From Cochliopodium minus (lineage: Eukaryota; Discosea; Himatismenida; Cochliopodiidae): a stretch of 64,000 bases of DNA. Location: assembly GCA_024220525.1 (NCBI GenBank), contig JAMYWO010000046.1, forward strand, positions 35,692-99,691, read 5' to 3'. The position numbers and the translations under genes were made by a program. The notes under the pieces are model-generated. The model ran no database searches. It had not been told where the DNA came from and saw only the letters and a list, made by a program, of their open reading frames with translations. This document shows, one piece after another, positions 35,830 to 49,666 of this stretch (within the stretch, counting starts at the first letter, position 1; the number at the start of each line of letters is the position of its first letter).

Positions 35830-38800
35830 TTAAATTTCGAATGTTGTTAAGAAGTAAAGAGAAAGTTTGTCCAGAGGATCAACCATTTTGACTTCTCCGA
35901 AAGAAGATTTAGTTTTATCAAGGTGATTCAAGGATGGGAGAAGTGATTGGATTTTGAAGAGAACTTTGGAATGGAAAGGATGCAAAATAGAAGAAAGAGA
36001 AGAAATGTTGTGAAAGGAAAAAGATAAGAAAGTGTCAATTTCTTCAAAAAGTTTTTGATGTGCTGAAACATCTTGAACGGGGAAATGCAAAAACACAGTG
36101 ACAGACATCAAAAGTTTGTAAAGAGAGTTAAAAAGAAAAGTATCTTCGAATAAAAAGCAACTCCAAACCTCACCCACTTTTTTGATCGTCTCCATCAACC
36201 AAAAAGTAAAGTTGTAGAGATTCTTGGAAGCAACATGAAAATAGTTGAAAATGTGAGAGTTACTCTCCTTGTTATTAATAAAGTTTGGAATGATTTTGTG
36301 AATGAGTTGGTAAGAAATGATTTGAGCTTTGAGAGGGTTTTCTTTGAAATAGTTGTCAGGCTCCAAATCGAAAACGGCTCTTTCGCAGTCCTTAGTAAAC
36401 TCCAGCAAGTTGAAACTCTTCAAATCGATCTCTTTCAAAAGGTAGGGAGGGAGGAGCATCAAAGTGGAGACGGAAGAAGAGAAGAGAAGGGTGAGCTGAT
36501 TGAAGGAGATTTCCAAAGCTTTGTTTTCGTCCAAAGCGATGTTAGATTTCAACAAATAGGAGCATAAAAAAGAGGAGCAACTCTTTCTGAAATCGATATC
36601 ATCATCCTGCAAGAATCTGTTGAGGATCATCCACAGCTTCACGATGATCTCTTTGCTTTTCTCGTCGTTTTGTTGGGAGAAAGAGACGAGGTCGATTTGT
36701 CTGAAGAAGGAGTAGATGGAACCCAAGCAGGACTTTCTGTTTTCGATGGGTTGGGAGGAATGCGAGTACTTTTCGATCATCAAAACGAAATCTTCAAAGA
36801 TTGTTTCGATCTTTTCGGTTTTCTCGTTTTGTGGGGAGGATATGAGAGAATCCTTGTTTTTCATCGTTTTTCCGAAACAATATCCCATCAGACCGATGTA
36901 TTCTTTGTTGACAGAAAAATTGGAGGTTTTAGAATTGATGTGAGAGATGAAAAGGACGAATTCTTCAAGGATCAGCCCGCCCTCTTCGAAATCGATCTGA
37001 ATCTTCTTGAGGATCGAAAGGATCAAAGAGATGCACTCGTAATAAGTCTCCGACTTGAGTCTTTGGATGAGAAGGGTTTGAAGAAAGTGTTTTCTTTGGA
37101 TGTTGCAAGAATCTCTCTTTGAAATCTCTTTGATCACCCCCAAAAGAGACAAAGTGACTTCGTAAGAAGGATGATGGAGGAGGCTCAACACGATCTTTTC
37201 AAAGTTGGGATGGTTTTGATCTTGATGGAACAGGTGATGCGAGAGATCGACGGCGTTCTGTTGAGAAAGGAGATCATCCAAAAACTGTTTCTCGTAATTG
37301 AAAAAGTAAGAGATGTTGTTCTCCGCAATTTTGTTTTTCCACTCGGAGTCATTCCCCGACAAAAAAAGGATTTTGGAATAAAGGTAGGAAATTGGCGGAC
37401 ATTTTTTGGCGGAGATTTTTTGAGAGAGGGGGGAGACGGAGACTTGGATTTGGTCGAGGTGGCTGTTGATTGAGTTGAATCCTAGTTTGGAGAGGAACAA
37501 GAGTTGGTGGAGGACGAGGAGGTAGCCTTCTGTCGAGTTGCAGGAGAGGGAGTTGGGGGAGGCGGAGAGTTTTTTGGAGAGGTTGAGGAAGAAGGGCAGC
37601 GCTTCGTTGGAGGGGATTAGGGCGGAGATTGCTTTGGAGCTCATTTCTCTCACTCTTTTGTCTGACGATTTGAGGATGTCGAAGAGGGGATCGATCAATG
37701 TGGATTGGTACCTTTATATTAAAATTTTATGAATAATTTTTGATCGAAAAAAATAAAATAAAAAATAAAATTTATGTAAATTTAAAATAAATAAAAAATA
37801 TTAAGAAGAATAAAATTTAATATAATGAAAAAAAATAAACTTTAAAATTTAAATGAAAAAATTAATAATTAAAAGTTAAAAAAATATACTTTAAAATTAA
37901 AAAAATACTTTAAAATTAAAAATAGAAAATAAAAAAATAGAAAAATAAATAACAAAAAAACATACTGAAAATTCAAATCTTGTTGAGTAGAGGAGTTTTT
38001 AGGAGGGTTTAATTGTGACAAAATGACGAGGATGGGAAACAAAAAGTTAGGGGATTTTCCTTCCTTGGAGAGACATTCAGCAGCTTCAATGAGCCCCTTG
38101 GAGAAGTATTGGAAAACTCTGGGGAACTTTCCGAAGAAGGCGCTGCTTGATTTGTCTCTTGCTCTTGACTCGTCTGTGTTTCTCATGTTTTTCAGTTTGA
38201 GAAGTCTGTCTATGAGAGACGAGAAGACTAGAGTTGCGGAGTTTCTAACAATAAAAGAGCTTGACCTTTTCAATAAAAGAGAAAATGATTAAAAATAATT
38301 TTAATATTATTAAAATAAAAATAAATTTTAAAAAAATAATAAATTTTAAAAAAATAATAAGATAAAATAGATGTTCAAATTTTTAGAACAGTTGTTTGTT
38401 ATAAATTAATATCCGCTAAATTTTGGACATGTCTAAAAATAAAAAAATTGTTAAAATACAATGCTATAAAATTTATTTAAAAATTATAATTTCAAATGAA
38501 AAATTAATAAAATTTTTTTTAAAAAAGAAAACTATTAAATAAAGTATAAAATATTTAATTTAATAAAAAATTAAAAAAGTAAGAATAAAAATTAGTTTTA
38601 AAAATATTAATTAAAGTAAGAATTACTTGTAACTTTCTAAAGTTATCAAGGTTATGTCTTCAAGGTACGGCTTGAGATGCTCATTGACAATTTTATCTTT
38701 TATGAGTTGTCTAAGAATGTTCAACACGTGCACTTTCTCGCTGTATCCAAGGACAACAGAGTCCGTTGTTTCTTCATTGCTTTCCTTTTTATTTATTGTC

Positions 38801-41800
38801 TCAAATAATTTGTTTATTACTAGTGGAAGAAGACTTTTTGTTTCTTTGATGAGAATAGTACATTCTGCTCTTAAAATTGAACAAAAACTGAAAGGAAGGC
38901 CAGCACTAAAAAAAAAAATTTATTTTTTTTGAATTAGTTTTTGTTAAACATATTTTTATTTTTTATTTTCTATTCATTTGAGAAATTAAATTTTTTTTTC
39001 AAATTTTTTATTTTTTTATTTTTTTATTTTTTTTATTTTTTTTTTTATTTTTTGATTTACAAATTTTTATTTATTCTTAATATAAAATATTCATTTAAGA
39101 AATTAAATTTTTTTCCAAATTTTTTATTTATTTTTTATTTACATTTTTTTTATTTACATTTTTTTTATTTACATTTTTTTTTTTATTTTTTTTTTATTTA
39201 ATTTTTTTATCATTTTAATCAATTTTTATTTTATTTTTATTCAAATTTTTATTTTTTATTTTTTATTTTTTATTTTTTATTTTTATTTTTATTTTTATTT
39301 TTTATTTACCTTCTTCTTGTGATAACCAAATTGGATTTTTTAGATCTGATGTTATTCAAATAGTCAATGAATTCATCCAACCACAACTTGGGAAGGGCGT
39401 AAAACTGTTTGTTGGTAGATTTAAGCAAATAGCAGCAAATCTTCTCGAAGCTGGTGAAAGCACATTCCAAAGATCCTCTGTGTTTGGTGCTGAGGACGGT
39501 TTCGATCATCAAATCTCCGAATGACTTCACTCTTTCGTACGGAAGAAGCAAACTGTCTTCTACTTGAAACTTGGTGACTAGATCAGCTGCTAATTTACAA
39601 CATTCTTTAGATGAATGCCAAGAACAAACCTATTAAAAAAGTTTCATTTTAATATTTTTAAAAAAATTTTTTTTATTTTATTTTTTAAAAATTTTTAGTA
39701 AATTATTTCTTCTTTTAATTTCTTTTTTATTTTTTGAATTCTTTTTTTTTTTCATTTTTTATTTTAAATTATTAATATTTTTATTTTTATTTATTTTAAA
39801 ATTTTTAATTTTACGTTTTATTTTATTTTATATTATATTTTTTTTTAAATAATTTTTTAAATTAAATTTTTTAAATTTTTTTAAAAGAAGAGTTTTTTTA
39901 CATTTTATTTATTTTAATTATTTTGTTTTTTAAATTTTTTAAACCTTTATGTGAGAAATGTTCTCATTTTCGTGTTCTTTACGTAACATTCCAAGTGGAT
40001 CAGAACTGTTTTCGGAATATCCTTCGATTTGGAGATCTCCTACGATTTCGAGGCACTTCTTGGAGATTTCTTTGATGAGAAGAGAAAGTTTATCGAGAAA
40101 AGTATTCCACTCATCTCTATGACTAAGATCATGAAAGTTTGTATCATTCACAATGTATCTGATCAACAATAAAACACCATGCCTAATTTAAAAAAGTAAA
40201 TTTCAAAAAAGTAGTTTAAATTTACTAAATGGATTATAAAATAAAAAAAAAGTAATAAAAAAAAAAACAAAAAAAGTAAATTAAAAAAACTTATTTAAAG
40301 TTCAAAGTTATTTTTTAAAATTTACATTGGTGATTTGACTGATGCTTCTTTTAATGTCATTATAGCTTGTCTGTTTAATTCTTCCAACAGTTGATTCAAA
40401 AAGAAAAGGGAATTCTGAGAAGGTGTATTTTCGCTTTTGGAAGGATTAAGCTCGATTTTCTCATCTTCCTTCAAAACAATCTGAAACTTCCCGCTAACAA
40501 CAAATTTGTGATGAATGAGAAAAAGGACCAAAGCGCCTCCATCTGCTTCCCTAACTCTTGAGCTGTTCAACAAACGAAGAGATCTAGAAATGATATTTTT
40601 GATGTCTTTGGGTTCCCCGAACACTTCCAACTTGTTAAATTTAGTGAGGGAATCAAAAACTCTTTGGCGGGTGTAATCGAACCAAGAATTGGAAGCGTTG
40701 AGGATCATTTGGCAGCTTGTTTTATTCTCCAAATCAAAAGAAAAGTCAACGGGATTGTTGATTTTTTCTTTTTTGCACAACTCTTTGTACAGGTTGGAGA
40801 TGGAGAGATCATTGGATGAAAAACAATCGTGCAACTCTTTGTACAAAATGATTGCAAAAGATTGTCTCGGAAAGGGAGAAAAAGGGTACATGGACGCAAT
40901 TAATATTTGAGAGAGCCATTCTATTTGGAGGTAGTACTCTTTTGATATCTTTTCAAAACTTTCTCTGTTGTTTCCTTTCTTTCTTGTCAACTCTTTGAGC
41001 ACTTTAAAGTTACTTTCTTTGTGTCTCTTTAAAAAGTCTCTGCAGATCAAAACTGTTCTGTTTCTGAAGGATTGGTCATTCACTTTGAGATTTATACAAA
41101 GAAAGTTTTTGAATGTTTCAAACTCGAAAGGAGAAATCAATTCTTGTTAAGAAATTAAATATAAAATCAGAATTTTTTTTTTTTAATAAAATTATTTTTT
41201 CTTGTTTACCAGTTGATTTGATTCCTGAACAAGAAAGTTGAAGAGTGAAGATTCTTATTTCAAGATCTTGATTGGAAATGCAATTTTGCAACAGTGTCTT
41301 GAAATCAGGTATCTGATCTAAATCGCTCACAAGATGTTGAATATTTTCGAAAGATACATTCAATTCCTTTCTGTATAACAAGAATATTCAATTTATTTTT
41401 TAAATGAAAAAAGTTTTTTTTTTCTTACCTTGAATGTTTTAATACTGCTAAGACAGATTGGATATGAATTGGGGACTGTGTGATGTTATCGAATTTGCTC
41501 TTTTTGCAATCATCACTGATCAAAGCAAGTATTTTTCTGGAGCAATAAATATCAGGGAGGATATCAAAAAGTAGAGGGATGATATGATCGATACCTTTTC
41601 AAAAAATAAATTAAAAAATGATTCAAAAAAAATTTTTGAAGATTAAAAGATTTAGAAATAATTTTGTTTTTTTACAAGCTTGTCTAGAATTCTCATATTC
41701 GCTTACTAACAAATTTAATACAGGACCTGCCCAAAACAAACTAGTTTCATCAATGACATCTTTGAGGGGAGTCTTCTTTCCCATTTCTTCTTTGGTCACA

Positions 41801-43493
41801 AAAATGAGATGTTGCAAAAGAAAGTAAGTGGACTGAGATTTAGTTCCGACAGTCAACTTCAATCCTTCAAAAACTTTTTCTACGATGGAAAGTTTATCTT
41901 TGATGATCTTGGTGCCATATCTTTTGATCATCAAAGCAAGAGGCTTTTGTAAAGATTTGTTGTCAAGATTGTTAACGAGAGAATTGATGATCATTTCTCT
42001 TGATTGTTCCAAAGTTGTTCTTTCTTCTTGGGTTTTGGAGATGGAGTCTATCAAAACGTCAATCAATTCCAAAACAGAGTTGAATCTGCTCTCGATCAAC
42101 AAAGTGATTTGCTCACTTTCTCCCCAATCTTTTAAAGCAAAGTCTATCAACTTTTTGATGATGAGATCAGAGAAATCGATCATGTTTATCCCGAAGATGC
42201 TTTCGATTGAGCTTTCTTTTTGAGCGTTGATGATTTGGGTCAATTTTGTGTTCCAGATAGAAAGAACTTGAAAACCAAAAAATCTCACTTCGCTGGAACT
42301 AACAGGGGTGCAAGTCTCAACGATAAAAGGGAAGATCAAATCAATGAAAAGGTTATAATTGGATCTTTTCTTCAAAGGGATGTCCAAATAATCATTTATC
42401 GATTCAGTAAGTTCTTTTGCATCGAAACTGATCATAATAGCTCTAAATATCGACAATTTTGCAATGGAAGAGTATTCCTTCCCGAAAAAGTTTGAGAAGA
42501 TTTCTTTTTTGGGCAACAGCTCGTCTATCAAAGCTTTTTGAGGAGTTTTGGGTGTAAAGAAAGAGTGTATGATGTTGAATGTAAGTTTTTCTGGTTCACA
42601 AACGGTTTTGAACAAATAAATGATACATAAAGCTGCGTTCATAGAAGAATCGTGGGTTCTTTTGTCGTTGAAAAGTATTTGGAAGGAGATGTCCAATACA
42701 GAAAGAAACTGTTGCGTTTTTTTGCTTGTTTTGTTTTTCACATCCATTGCGCTGAAAAGATTTGGAATGCAGTTTTGCAATGAAATGATTACTTTGAATG
42801 TATTTTCGCAATGTTTTATCACATCTCCTATATATGTTGTATCGTTGTACAAATCATTGTTCAATTTTTTCAGCATATTTATCAGCACTTCCATTGTTTC
42901 TTCTATTCTCTTCTCTAAACTCTTCAATCCATTTGATGTATCTTTTATCATTGCTTCAAGATTTTGGAAGACATTCTTCAATTCTGTCTTGTCCATCTTG
43001 TTATAATTTTGGAAGAAATTATCCAAAAAGATATTTGCTTGTGATTCGTATGATTGATCATAATGTAATCTCATATCTTTCCATTCCATATTCTCATTGC
43101 TTATCTTTTGAAATATATTCATTATATTGATGAATAGGAACTTTTGTCTTAATCTCGTCTCATCAAAGAAAAAAAGGTTGATTATGATTTCTTCTATCGC
43201 TTTGAATTGTTGAATAAAATCTTCCTTATCTTCATTTTTGATTGTTTGATTGATCAATTTGGATATAGATCTTGCTATTGGGTTATTGATTTAAATAGGA
43301 ATTGATTTGATGGATATATTCGTTTAAAAATTTTTATATTACTGTAATTCTTCAATGAATTTTTGAGATCTCTTTCTGTTGTTTTTGATACATTGATTTC
43401 CAAAAGTGATAACAATGATGTAAAGATTTCATCTAATTGTTTGGTATTTTCTTTGGTCTTTTGGATGATTAGTTTCACTTTATTGTTCTCCAT
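35830..43493 (-). CDS. THADA: THADA/Trm732-family HEAT-repeat protein
   Basis: A very long (about 1900 aa) alpha-helical protein made of HEAT-like repeats. Exons start at 43493 (MENNKVKLIIQKTKENTKQ) and include 43274-41676, 41140-40322, 40169-39939, 39551-39306, about 38910-38640, 38240-37975 and the last at 37708-35830. The diagnostic THADA/DUF2428 features are STKHRGSLECAFTSFEKICC, LWLDEFIDYL, then TRRR joined to SAGLPFSFCSILRAE, and VRNSATLVFSSLIDRLL followed by REMSSKAISALIP. In yeast the homologue Trm732 works with Trm7 to 2'-O-methylate position 32 of tRNAs. Introns in this gene are short to moderate; the one before 38640 carries a MITE-like remnant. Confidence 0.9.
38368..38435. mobile_element. 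Short MITE-like relative in a THADA intron
   Basis: Sixty-eight bases with inverted ends TAGATGTTCAAA and, read from the other side, TAGACATGTCCAAA. It shares the AGCGGATAT core segment with the 90-bp element at 8547-8636 and has similar ends, but lacks about 22 bases and has no clear target duplication in its A-rich flanks. It is probably an older, internally deleted family member, here in an intron. Confidence 0.6.
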
Positions 43494-43660
43494 CTTTCAA
43501 ATTTTTTTTTTATTTTATTTTTGATAAAAAAGAAAGAAATGTTTACCGATGAGTTGATTGAACAATGAATATACTGAAATGCTCAAAACAATAACTGATT
43601 ATTTTTTGATTTCAAATAGAATTTAAAAGAAGCAAATATATAAATAAAAAAAAATTGAAA

Positions 43661-46600
43661 ATGTTTCAAATCCAATCAAGATTGGACTGGAGATATTATC
43701 TAATTGCAGATTTCATATTGGGTATAAAAGAAAAATACAATTACCATCAACATCTTTAAAAAAATATTAATATAAAATCAAAAATACGTGTACACATAAT
43801 GATTTAGGTTATATCTTTTGGTCATATTTTGGGGAATTTCCAGCTAGAAGTTTTTTTTATCCATTATGCGAAATGAAGATGACTGGATATGAATTTTATT
43901 TGGCATTATTTTTAATGCCATTGGCATTGAGCAACCATACATTCTTCAGAATAGCAATCAAATATAATTTCGTTTTCCAACTAGTATCATTGATTGGTAA
44001 CAAAAAAGAAAAAAAAAATTTTATAAAATAATTATTTTGACAATCAAAATCAAAATCAGAAACTTTAAACTTAAAATGTGGAACTTTAAATCAAATATTT
44101 ATAAAATGGAGATCTTTGTTGTTTTTTTTTAAAATTTTTCAATCTAAAAACATGAAATTATTGTTGTTTTTAAAAACTAATTTGAGTAATTTTTACTATG
44201 AAAAAATAAACATTGTTTTTAATCAAAATTTTTTTTAATTTTTTATAAATTTTTTAAAATTTATTTTAAATTATTTTAATAAATTTATATAATTTTAAAC
44301 TAAATTTTTGAGTTTAATACCCAATTATTTTAAACAAAGGATTATTGAGCTACTGGGTAAGCACAGTAGAAGCACAAATAGTGGTGATAGTAACAGGAAC
44401 AGTGTTCCAACTGACCTCAACCATGGCCCTCTTCTTCCACTCAAGAACAAGAATGGAGAGAAAAGTATGTGGACTCCTCCTCTCCCTCGTAGCAATGGTG
44501 ACCATCAATTTCTTAAAATTGTCACTAAATCCTATATGGACAAGCGGAATTGTCAATTTCAATTTTATGATCACGGGTACCTTGTCTTGCTTCATTTTGT
44601 CCCAGGAGAATTTGTTGTCCACTTTGCACAAGACAAACCCTCATTTGCCTTCTTCTGTCAGCTCCTCTCCTACTGGTGGAAGTGACAAAGAAAAGATGAA
44701 AGGAAAATTGTTTGAAATTAAAAGTGCAATAGGTAAATTAAAAAATTTTTTTTAAAAAAACTTCAAATTATTTATTTATTTATCTATCTTTTAAAATTTT
44801 TGTATGACTTCTATCTTTTAAAAATTTTTTTTATAAGATATTTTGATTTAATTTGTTATTTTGATTTCCATATTTTTTTATTTTTTAATTATTTATTAAA
44901 TTATGTTTTTCCATTTGATATTTTTTCATTGATTTTTCTTGATCTTATTTTTTTTTTATGTTTAGGAATGGGATTTATTTTTGGGATCACACATATATTT
45001 TTGACAAATTACAGTGTTATACCTAGGTGGACAGAATTGGATCCTTTTCCCTTCTCCATGTTTTTGATTTTGGGCATGTTGGGAGGCATTTATATGTACA
45101 GAAACCCCATGAGAAACTCTGTTGAATATGCCCTCTTTGGTGTTTTATGTTCCTTCACTTTTGTTTCTTTCAATTACAACAATGTCCCTTTCATCGTTAA
45201 TTTCTTGAAATTTTTGGGAGGTATAAAGAAAAAAAAATATTTTAAAAAAATAAAATAAAATAAAAAAAAATAAAAAAAAATAAAAACAATAAAAAAATAA
45301 AAAAAAATAAATGAAAATAATAAAATAGATAAAAACAGTTAAAAAACAAAATAAATCAAACAAATAAAATAAAACAAATAAAAAAAATAAAACAAATAAA
45401 ACAAATAAAATAAAAAAAAAATAAAATAACAAAAAAAAAATTTTTTAAAATAAAATAAAACAAAATAAAACAAAAAATTATTTAATTAAAAATTTAAAAT
45501 TAAAATTAAAAAATAAAATAAAATAAATTAGTTGTAGTAATAAAATTAATAAATTGAAAACAAATAAAAATTAAAGTACGAAATAAAAAAAATTGAAAAT
45601 AAAAAAATAATATCGAATAGGGGTTGGATTTTCAATGTACATTTTTTCAGTTTGGTTCAGCGTAGTTGAGAAATTCAGATCGAACAGAAACTTTCTTTCT
45701 CTCTTTATATTCATGCTCTCCTACTTTTTTCTTGTCTTTTTTTCCTTTTACGTCGTCGCATACAAATTTGTTCCTTTGGGTTTTTATTTAAGAGAAAGGA
45801 ATGTATCAATGGTAAAATTTTATTTATTTTTATTTTTATTTATTTTTAATTTATTTAACATTTTTATTATTTATATATTAAAAATATTTATTATTTGTTT
45901 ATATTATTTGATTTTAATTAGAGTAATTTTTTATTATTTATTTTTATTTTTCATTTTTAAATTTATTACAATATTTTTATGTTTTTATTTTAAATTTGTT
46001 TTTTTATTTTTAATTTTTTATTTTAATTAATTTTCATTTTTTATTATATGTTTTTAAATTTTTTTTATTAAAGTAATTTTTCATTTTTATTTGTTTTTTA
46101 AAAGGTGATAATTGGCTCAGTGTTTATTGCTTTGTCGCACATAAATGACTTTTCATTGTTTGGAACAAAGCAAAAGACCAAAAAAATCTCCGACAAATCC
46201 CAATTCACCCTCACTGACTCTCAATTTTTTCTTGCGTGTGTATTCATTGGTAAAAATTTAAAAATTTTTAATTTTTTCATTTTTTTTAATTTTAAATTTT
46301 TTGATTTTTCTTTAATTTAATATTTTTATTTTTTGATTTTTCTTTCATTTAATATTTTCATTATTTTTTTATTTTTATTTTTATTTTTTTACCATTTTAA
46401 TTTTAATTTTTTTTTATTTAAAGTTTTTTATTTAATATTTTTTTATTTTATTTTCATTATTTTATTTTTATTTTTTTATTTTTATTTTTATTTTTTTATT
46501 GAAGGTGCTTTGGTTATTTTTCCGTGCTTTTTTTACAGACTTTCTTCTGCCAATTTTACTCCAGATCCTTTGCCTAGATTTAAAGAAACCAGCAACGATT

Positions 46601-46671
46601 CTGTCATTAGGGCGGGAATATGGTAAAGAAATAATAAATTTATTGTTAAAAAATATAAAAAAATAAAAATA

Positions 46672-46702
<31 letters not shown>

Positions 46703-47652
46703 ATTTTAAAATCAAGAAATGAAAAATTAAATTGATAAAAAACAAAATGAAAAATGAAAAATAATTTTTTAAAAAAATAAAAATAAATAAAATAAAATAA
46801 AATAAAATAAAATAAAATAAAATAAAATAAAATAAAATAAAATAAAATAATAAAATAAATAAAATGAAAATAAATTATGTTAATAAAGAAAAATTATTTT
46901 AAAATCAATAAAATTAAATTAATAAAAAATAAAAAAAAATTAAGAAACATTTTGAATAAAATAAAAAATAAAATAAATAAAAAGTAAAAATTAAAAAATA
47001 AAAAATAAAAAATATATAAAAATAAAAGGACAATACACTTTGGTTATAACAATTTTGGAGGTATAAATTTTGAGATGATGGCGAATGACATCATAAAAAG
47101 AGATCTGAACGTGGTGGGACTTTTGGAGAGTGATCTTTCGAGAGTGGTGATGTCAAACAGGGATCTCATTGATTATCTTCAACTCAAACTTAAAATGTAC
47201 AGTGACTTTGGTCCTTCAACCGCTCAAAACACTTGGGGTAATTTCTTTATTATTTTTTATTTTATTTTCTTAAAATTTTTTTATTATTTTTTATTTTTAT
47301 TTTTTATTATTTATCATTTTTTATTATTTCATTAATTTCTTATTTTAATTTTTTTATCATTTTTATTTTTTATTTTTATATTTTTATATTTTTATTTTTT
47401 TAATATTTTTGATCATTTTTATTTAATATAAAAATATTTTTTTATTTTTTACTTGTTCATAAAATTATTTTCTTATTTTAATTTTTTTTTTAATTTTTTG
47501 TTCATGAAATGATTATTTTCTTATTTTAATTTTTTTTTAAAAGGTTGTGCTATTTTGTCTGCTTTTCCTATCATTTCTGTTCAAAGAGACATCCTTCCAA
47601 GTCCCCAAGGAGAGTTGGCTTGCTTTACTGATGCTCTTTTGGACATAAATGG
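43661..47652 (+). CDS. CWH43: CWH43/PGAP2IP-type GPI-lipid remodelling protein, 3' truncated
   Basis: A polytopic membrane protein followed by the start of an endonuclease/exonuclease/phosphatase domain, as in yeast Cwh43, which puts ceramide on GPI anchors in the ER. The N-terminal half has about ten hydrophobic segments (for example IVVIVTGTVFQLTSTMALFF, MGFIFGITHIFLTNYSVIPR, PFSMFLILGMLGGIYMYRNP). The C-terminal domain begins VIRAGIWTIHFGYNNFGG, then KRDLNVVGLLESDLSRVVMS, TAQNTWGCAILSAFPII and LPSPQGELACFTDALLDING. It then stops at the donor at 47653. The rest of the catalytic domain, including the terminal Asp-His motif, is not found downstream; kelch exons follow after a repeat tract containing an unknown base. 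Confidence 0.9.
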
Positions 47653-47737
47653 GTAAGTGTTTATTTATTTTTATTTTATTTTTTATTTTTTATTTTTTAT
47701 TTTTTATTTTTTATTTTTTATTTTTTATTTTTTATTT

Positions 47738-47812
47738 NTTTTTATTTTTATTTTTATTTTTATTTTTATTTTTATTTTTATTTTTATTTTTATTTTTATT
47801 TTTATTTTTATA
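47738..47812. repeat. (TTTTTA)n hexamer array abutting an unknown base
   Basis: An (ATTTTTT)n tract (about 47670-47737), one n at 47738, and then about 12 copies of TTTTTA. It sits between the CWH43 part and the kelch part of the composite locus, so it is the probable place of a wrong or unverified join. Confidence 0.9.
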
Positions 47813-47943
47813 TTTTTCTTGTTTATTGTTCATTGTTTATTTTAATTTTAATTTTTTTATTCATTTTTATTTTAAATATAAACTAAATATTTTTATAATC
47901 ATTTCAAAAATTTTGAATAATAAAATTTTTGGAAAAATAAAAG

Positions 47944-49567
47944 CACCACAAGAATCATAGAAAACATAGAAGCAGACGAAAACGGAGAAAAGCCAACCAA
48001 ATGCATCTTCACGATGTCATTCCTCTACAAGAAGACATTCTACTTGTACGGATACGTGGAGAGAGTGGGCTCCACCTTGTGGAAGATGGACATTTCTCTT
48101 CCCATGTTTCAGTGGAAGAAGTTGACTGTGAAGGGTCCTGGTGAGGATGGTGTTTCTATGTGTCGTTCTACTCAGTTTGAACACATCTTTTATTTTTATG
48201 GAGGTTTGGAAAAAAAATTTCTTAATAAAATAATTTAATGATTAATATTTTTTTTTTAATTTTATAAAATTAAAAAAAAAATAATAAATATAAAAAATAA
48301 ATAAAAATAAAAAATAAATAAAATAATAAAAAAAATAAAAATAAAAATAAAAATAATAATAAAAAATAAATAATAATAAATAATAAAAAATAAATAATAA
48401 ATAATAAATAATAAATAATAAATAATAAATAATAAATAATAAATAATAAATAAATTTATAATAAATAAAATAAATTTGATAAATAATAAAAATAATAAAA
48501 TAAATAATAAATAATAAATAATAAATAAAAATAATAAAATTAAAATCAAAAATAAATAAATAAATAACAAAAAAGATATCAAAATTAAAATTAAAAAATT
48601 AAAATTCCTAATTCAATATTAAAGGTTTCGTTGATGAGGGAGATACATTCAGAAAGGAATTATGGAAGTTTGACTGTTTGGAAGAAAAGTTCGAGAAGTT
48701 GCCCTTGATGAACGGACTTGATTCATGTTTTGGAACCCTTGTTAACCTAGACAATTACTTATATCTTTATCCTGGTTTAAAATTTCCATTTTTGTTTTTT
48801 TTATTTTTTTTTTTTTTAAATTATTTGAATTTTTTATTTTTTTATTTTTTATTTTTTTATTTTAATTCTTTTTTATTTTATTATTTTAAAATTTCTATTA
48901 TTACTTGTTTTTTGTTTTAATTTTTGTTTTAATTTTTTTTTTTTGAATAGGTGTTTATTATAGAAACGAAAAATGGAAAAGATACAAAGAAGTTTACCGA
49001 TATGATCTACTTGACAAAAATGGAGAATTTGTTTTGATGGAGACAGGAGGAATGGACCAAATGAAACTTTCCCAACATCATTCTTGTTTAGTTGGGTCTA
49101 GATTGTAATAAAAAAACATTTGTTCGTTTATTTTTATTTTTTATATTTTATTTTATTATTTTATTATTTTATTTTGTATTTTATTATTTTTTGGTTTTCA
49201 GTTTTTTTTTTTTATTTTTTTATTTTTTAAAAAAAAGGTATGTTGCTGGAGGTTTTGACGGTTATGTTCGGTAATTTTGGTTTTTTTCTTCCAAATTGTT
49301 TTTTAATTCGAAATTTTTTCAGTTCATCAACTTTTCGTTACATTGATTTGCCAGTTCGAAATTGGAGCCCTGAAAGACATCACATGTACCTTCTATTATT
49401 ATTTTTTCTTAACAACTTATTCTTAATGATTTATTTTTAGATTCAACAAAGACCAAAAAAGTTTGGTTTTGTTTTTGGTGAAATGTTATCATATGAAAAA
49501 AGGATTGTTTTCGAATGTTTTAGTTCCTAGAAGACTTTATTACCATATACTTGGAAAATTCATTTAA
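47944..49567 (+). CDS. Kelch-repeat protein with shared C-terminal module, 5' truncated
   Basis: Exons from 47944 onward encode kelch-type blades: IFTMSFLYKKTFYLYGYVER, HIFYFYGGFVDEGDTFRKEL and WKFDCLEEKFEKLP, LYLYPGVYYRNEKW, SCLVGSRMYVAGGFDGYVR. No start codon or N-terminal blade precedes them; the CWH43 exons do instead. Frame across the join happens to be compatible. The last two exons encode NWSPERHHIFNKDQKSLVLF and LVPRRLYYHILGKFI, the same W-H-F/P-R-x-L tail seen on the RCC1 and ankyrin proteins. The protein ends at the TAA at 49565-49567. Kelch propellers bind proteins, often as adaptors. Confidence 0.8.
48350..48545. repeat. AATAATA-type heptamer minisatellite in a kelch intron
   Basis: Repeats of AATAAATAATA with a period of seven fill most of the intron between about 48225 and 48625. 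It is the reverse-strand equivalent of the heptamer array at 5520-5705. Confidence 0.7.
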
Positions 49568-49666
49568 ATTTCATTAATTAAAAATTATAAAAAGAGAATT
49601 ATTTTTATTCAATTAAAATTTGATTTTTAAAGGTACTTATTTTTGATTTTCTTCAACAAAAGAAAT

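Noticed and set aside
37000-37540. Long plus-strand reading frames opposite the THADA gene, for example 36670-37122 and 37171-37473
   Set aside because: They are antisense shadows of the long minus-strand exon. Their residue make-up is the mirror of the real frame and they show no family features or splice signals.
44800-46626. Very hydrophobic open frames rich in Phe, Ile, Leu and Tyr in introns (also at 1140-1430, 6440-6610, 7920-8090, 38941-39201, 48262-48582)
   Set aside because: Poly-T or poly-A tracts translate into FFIFLF-type runs in every frame. They lie within introns flanked by matching splice sites and are not membrane proteins.
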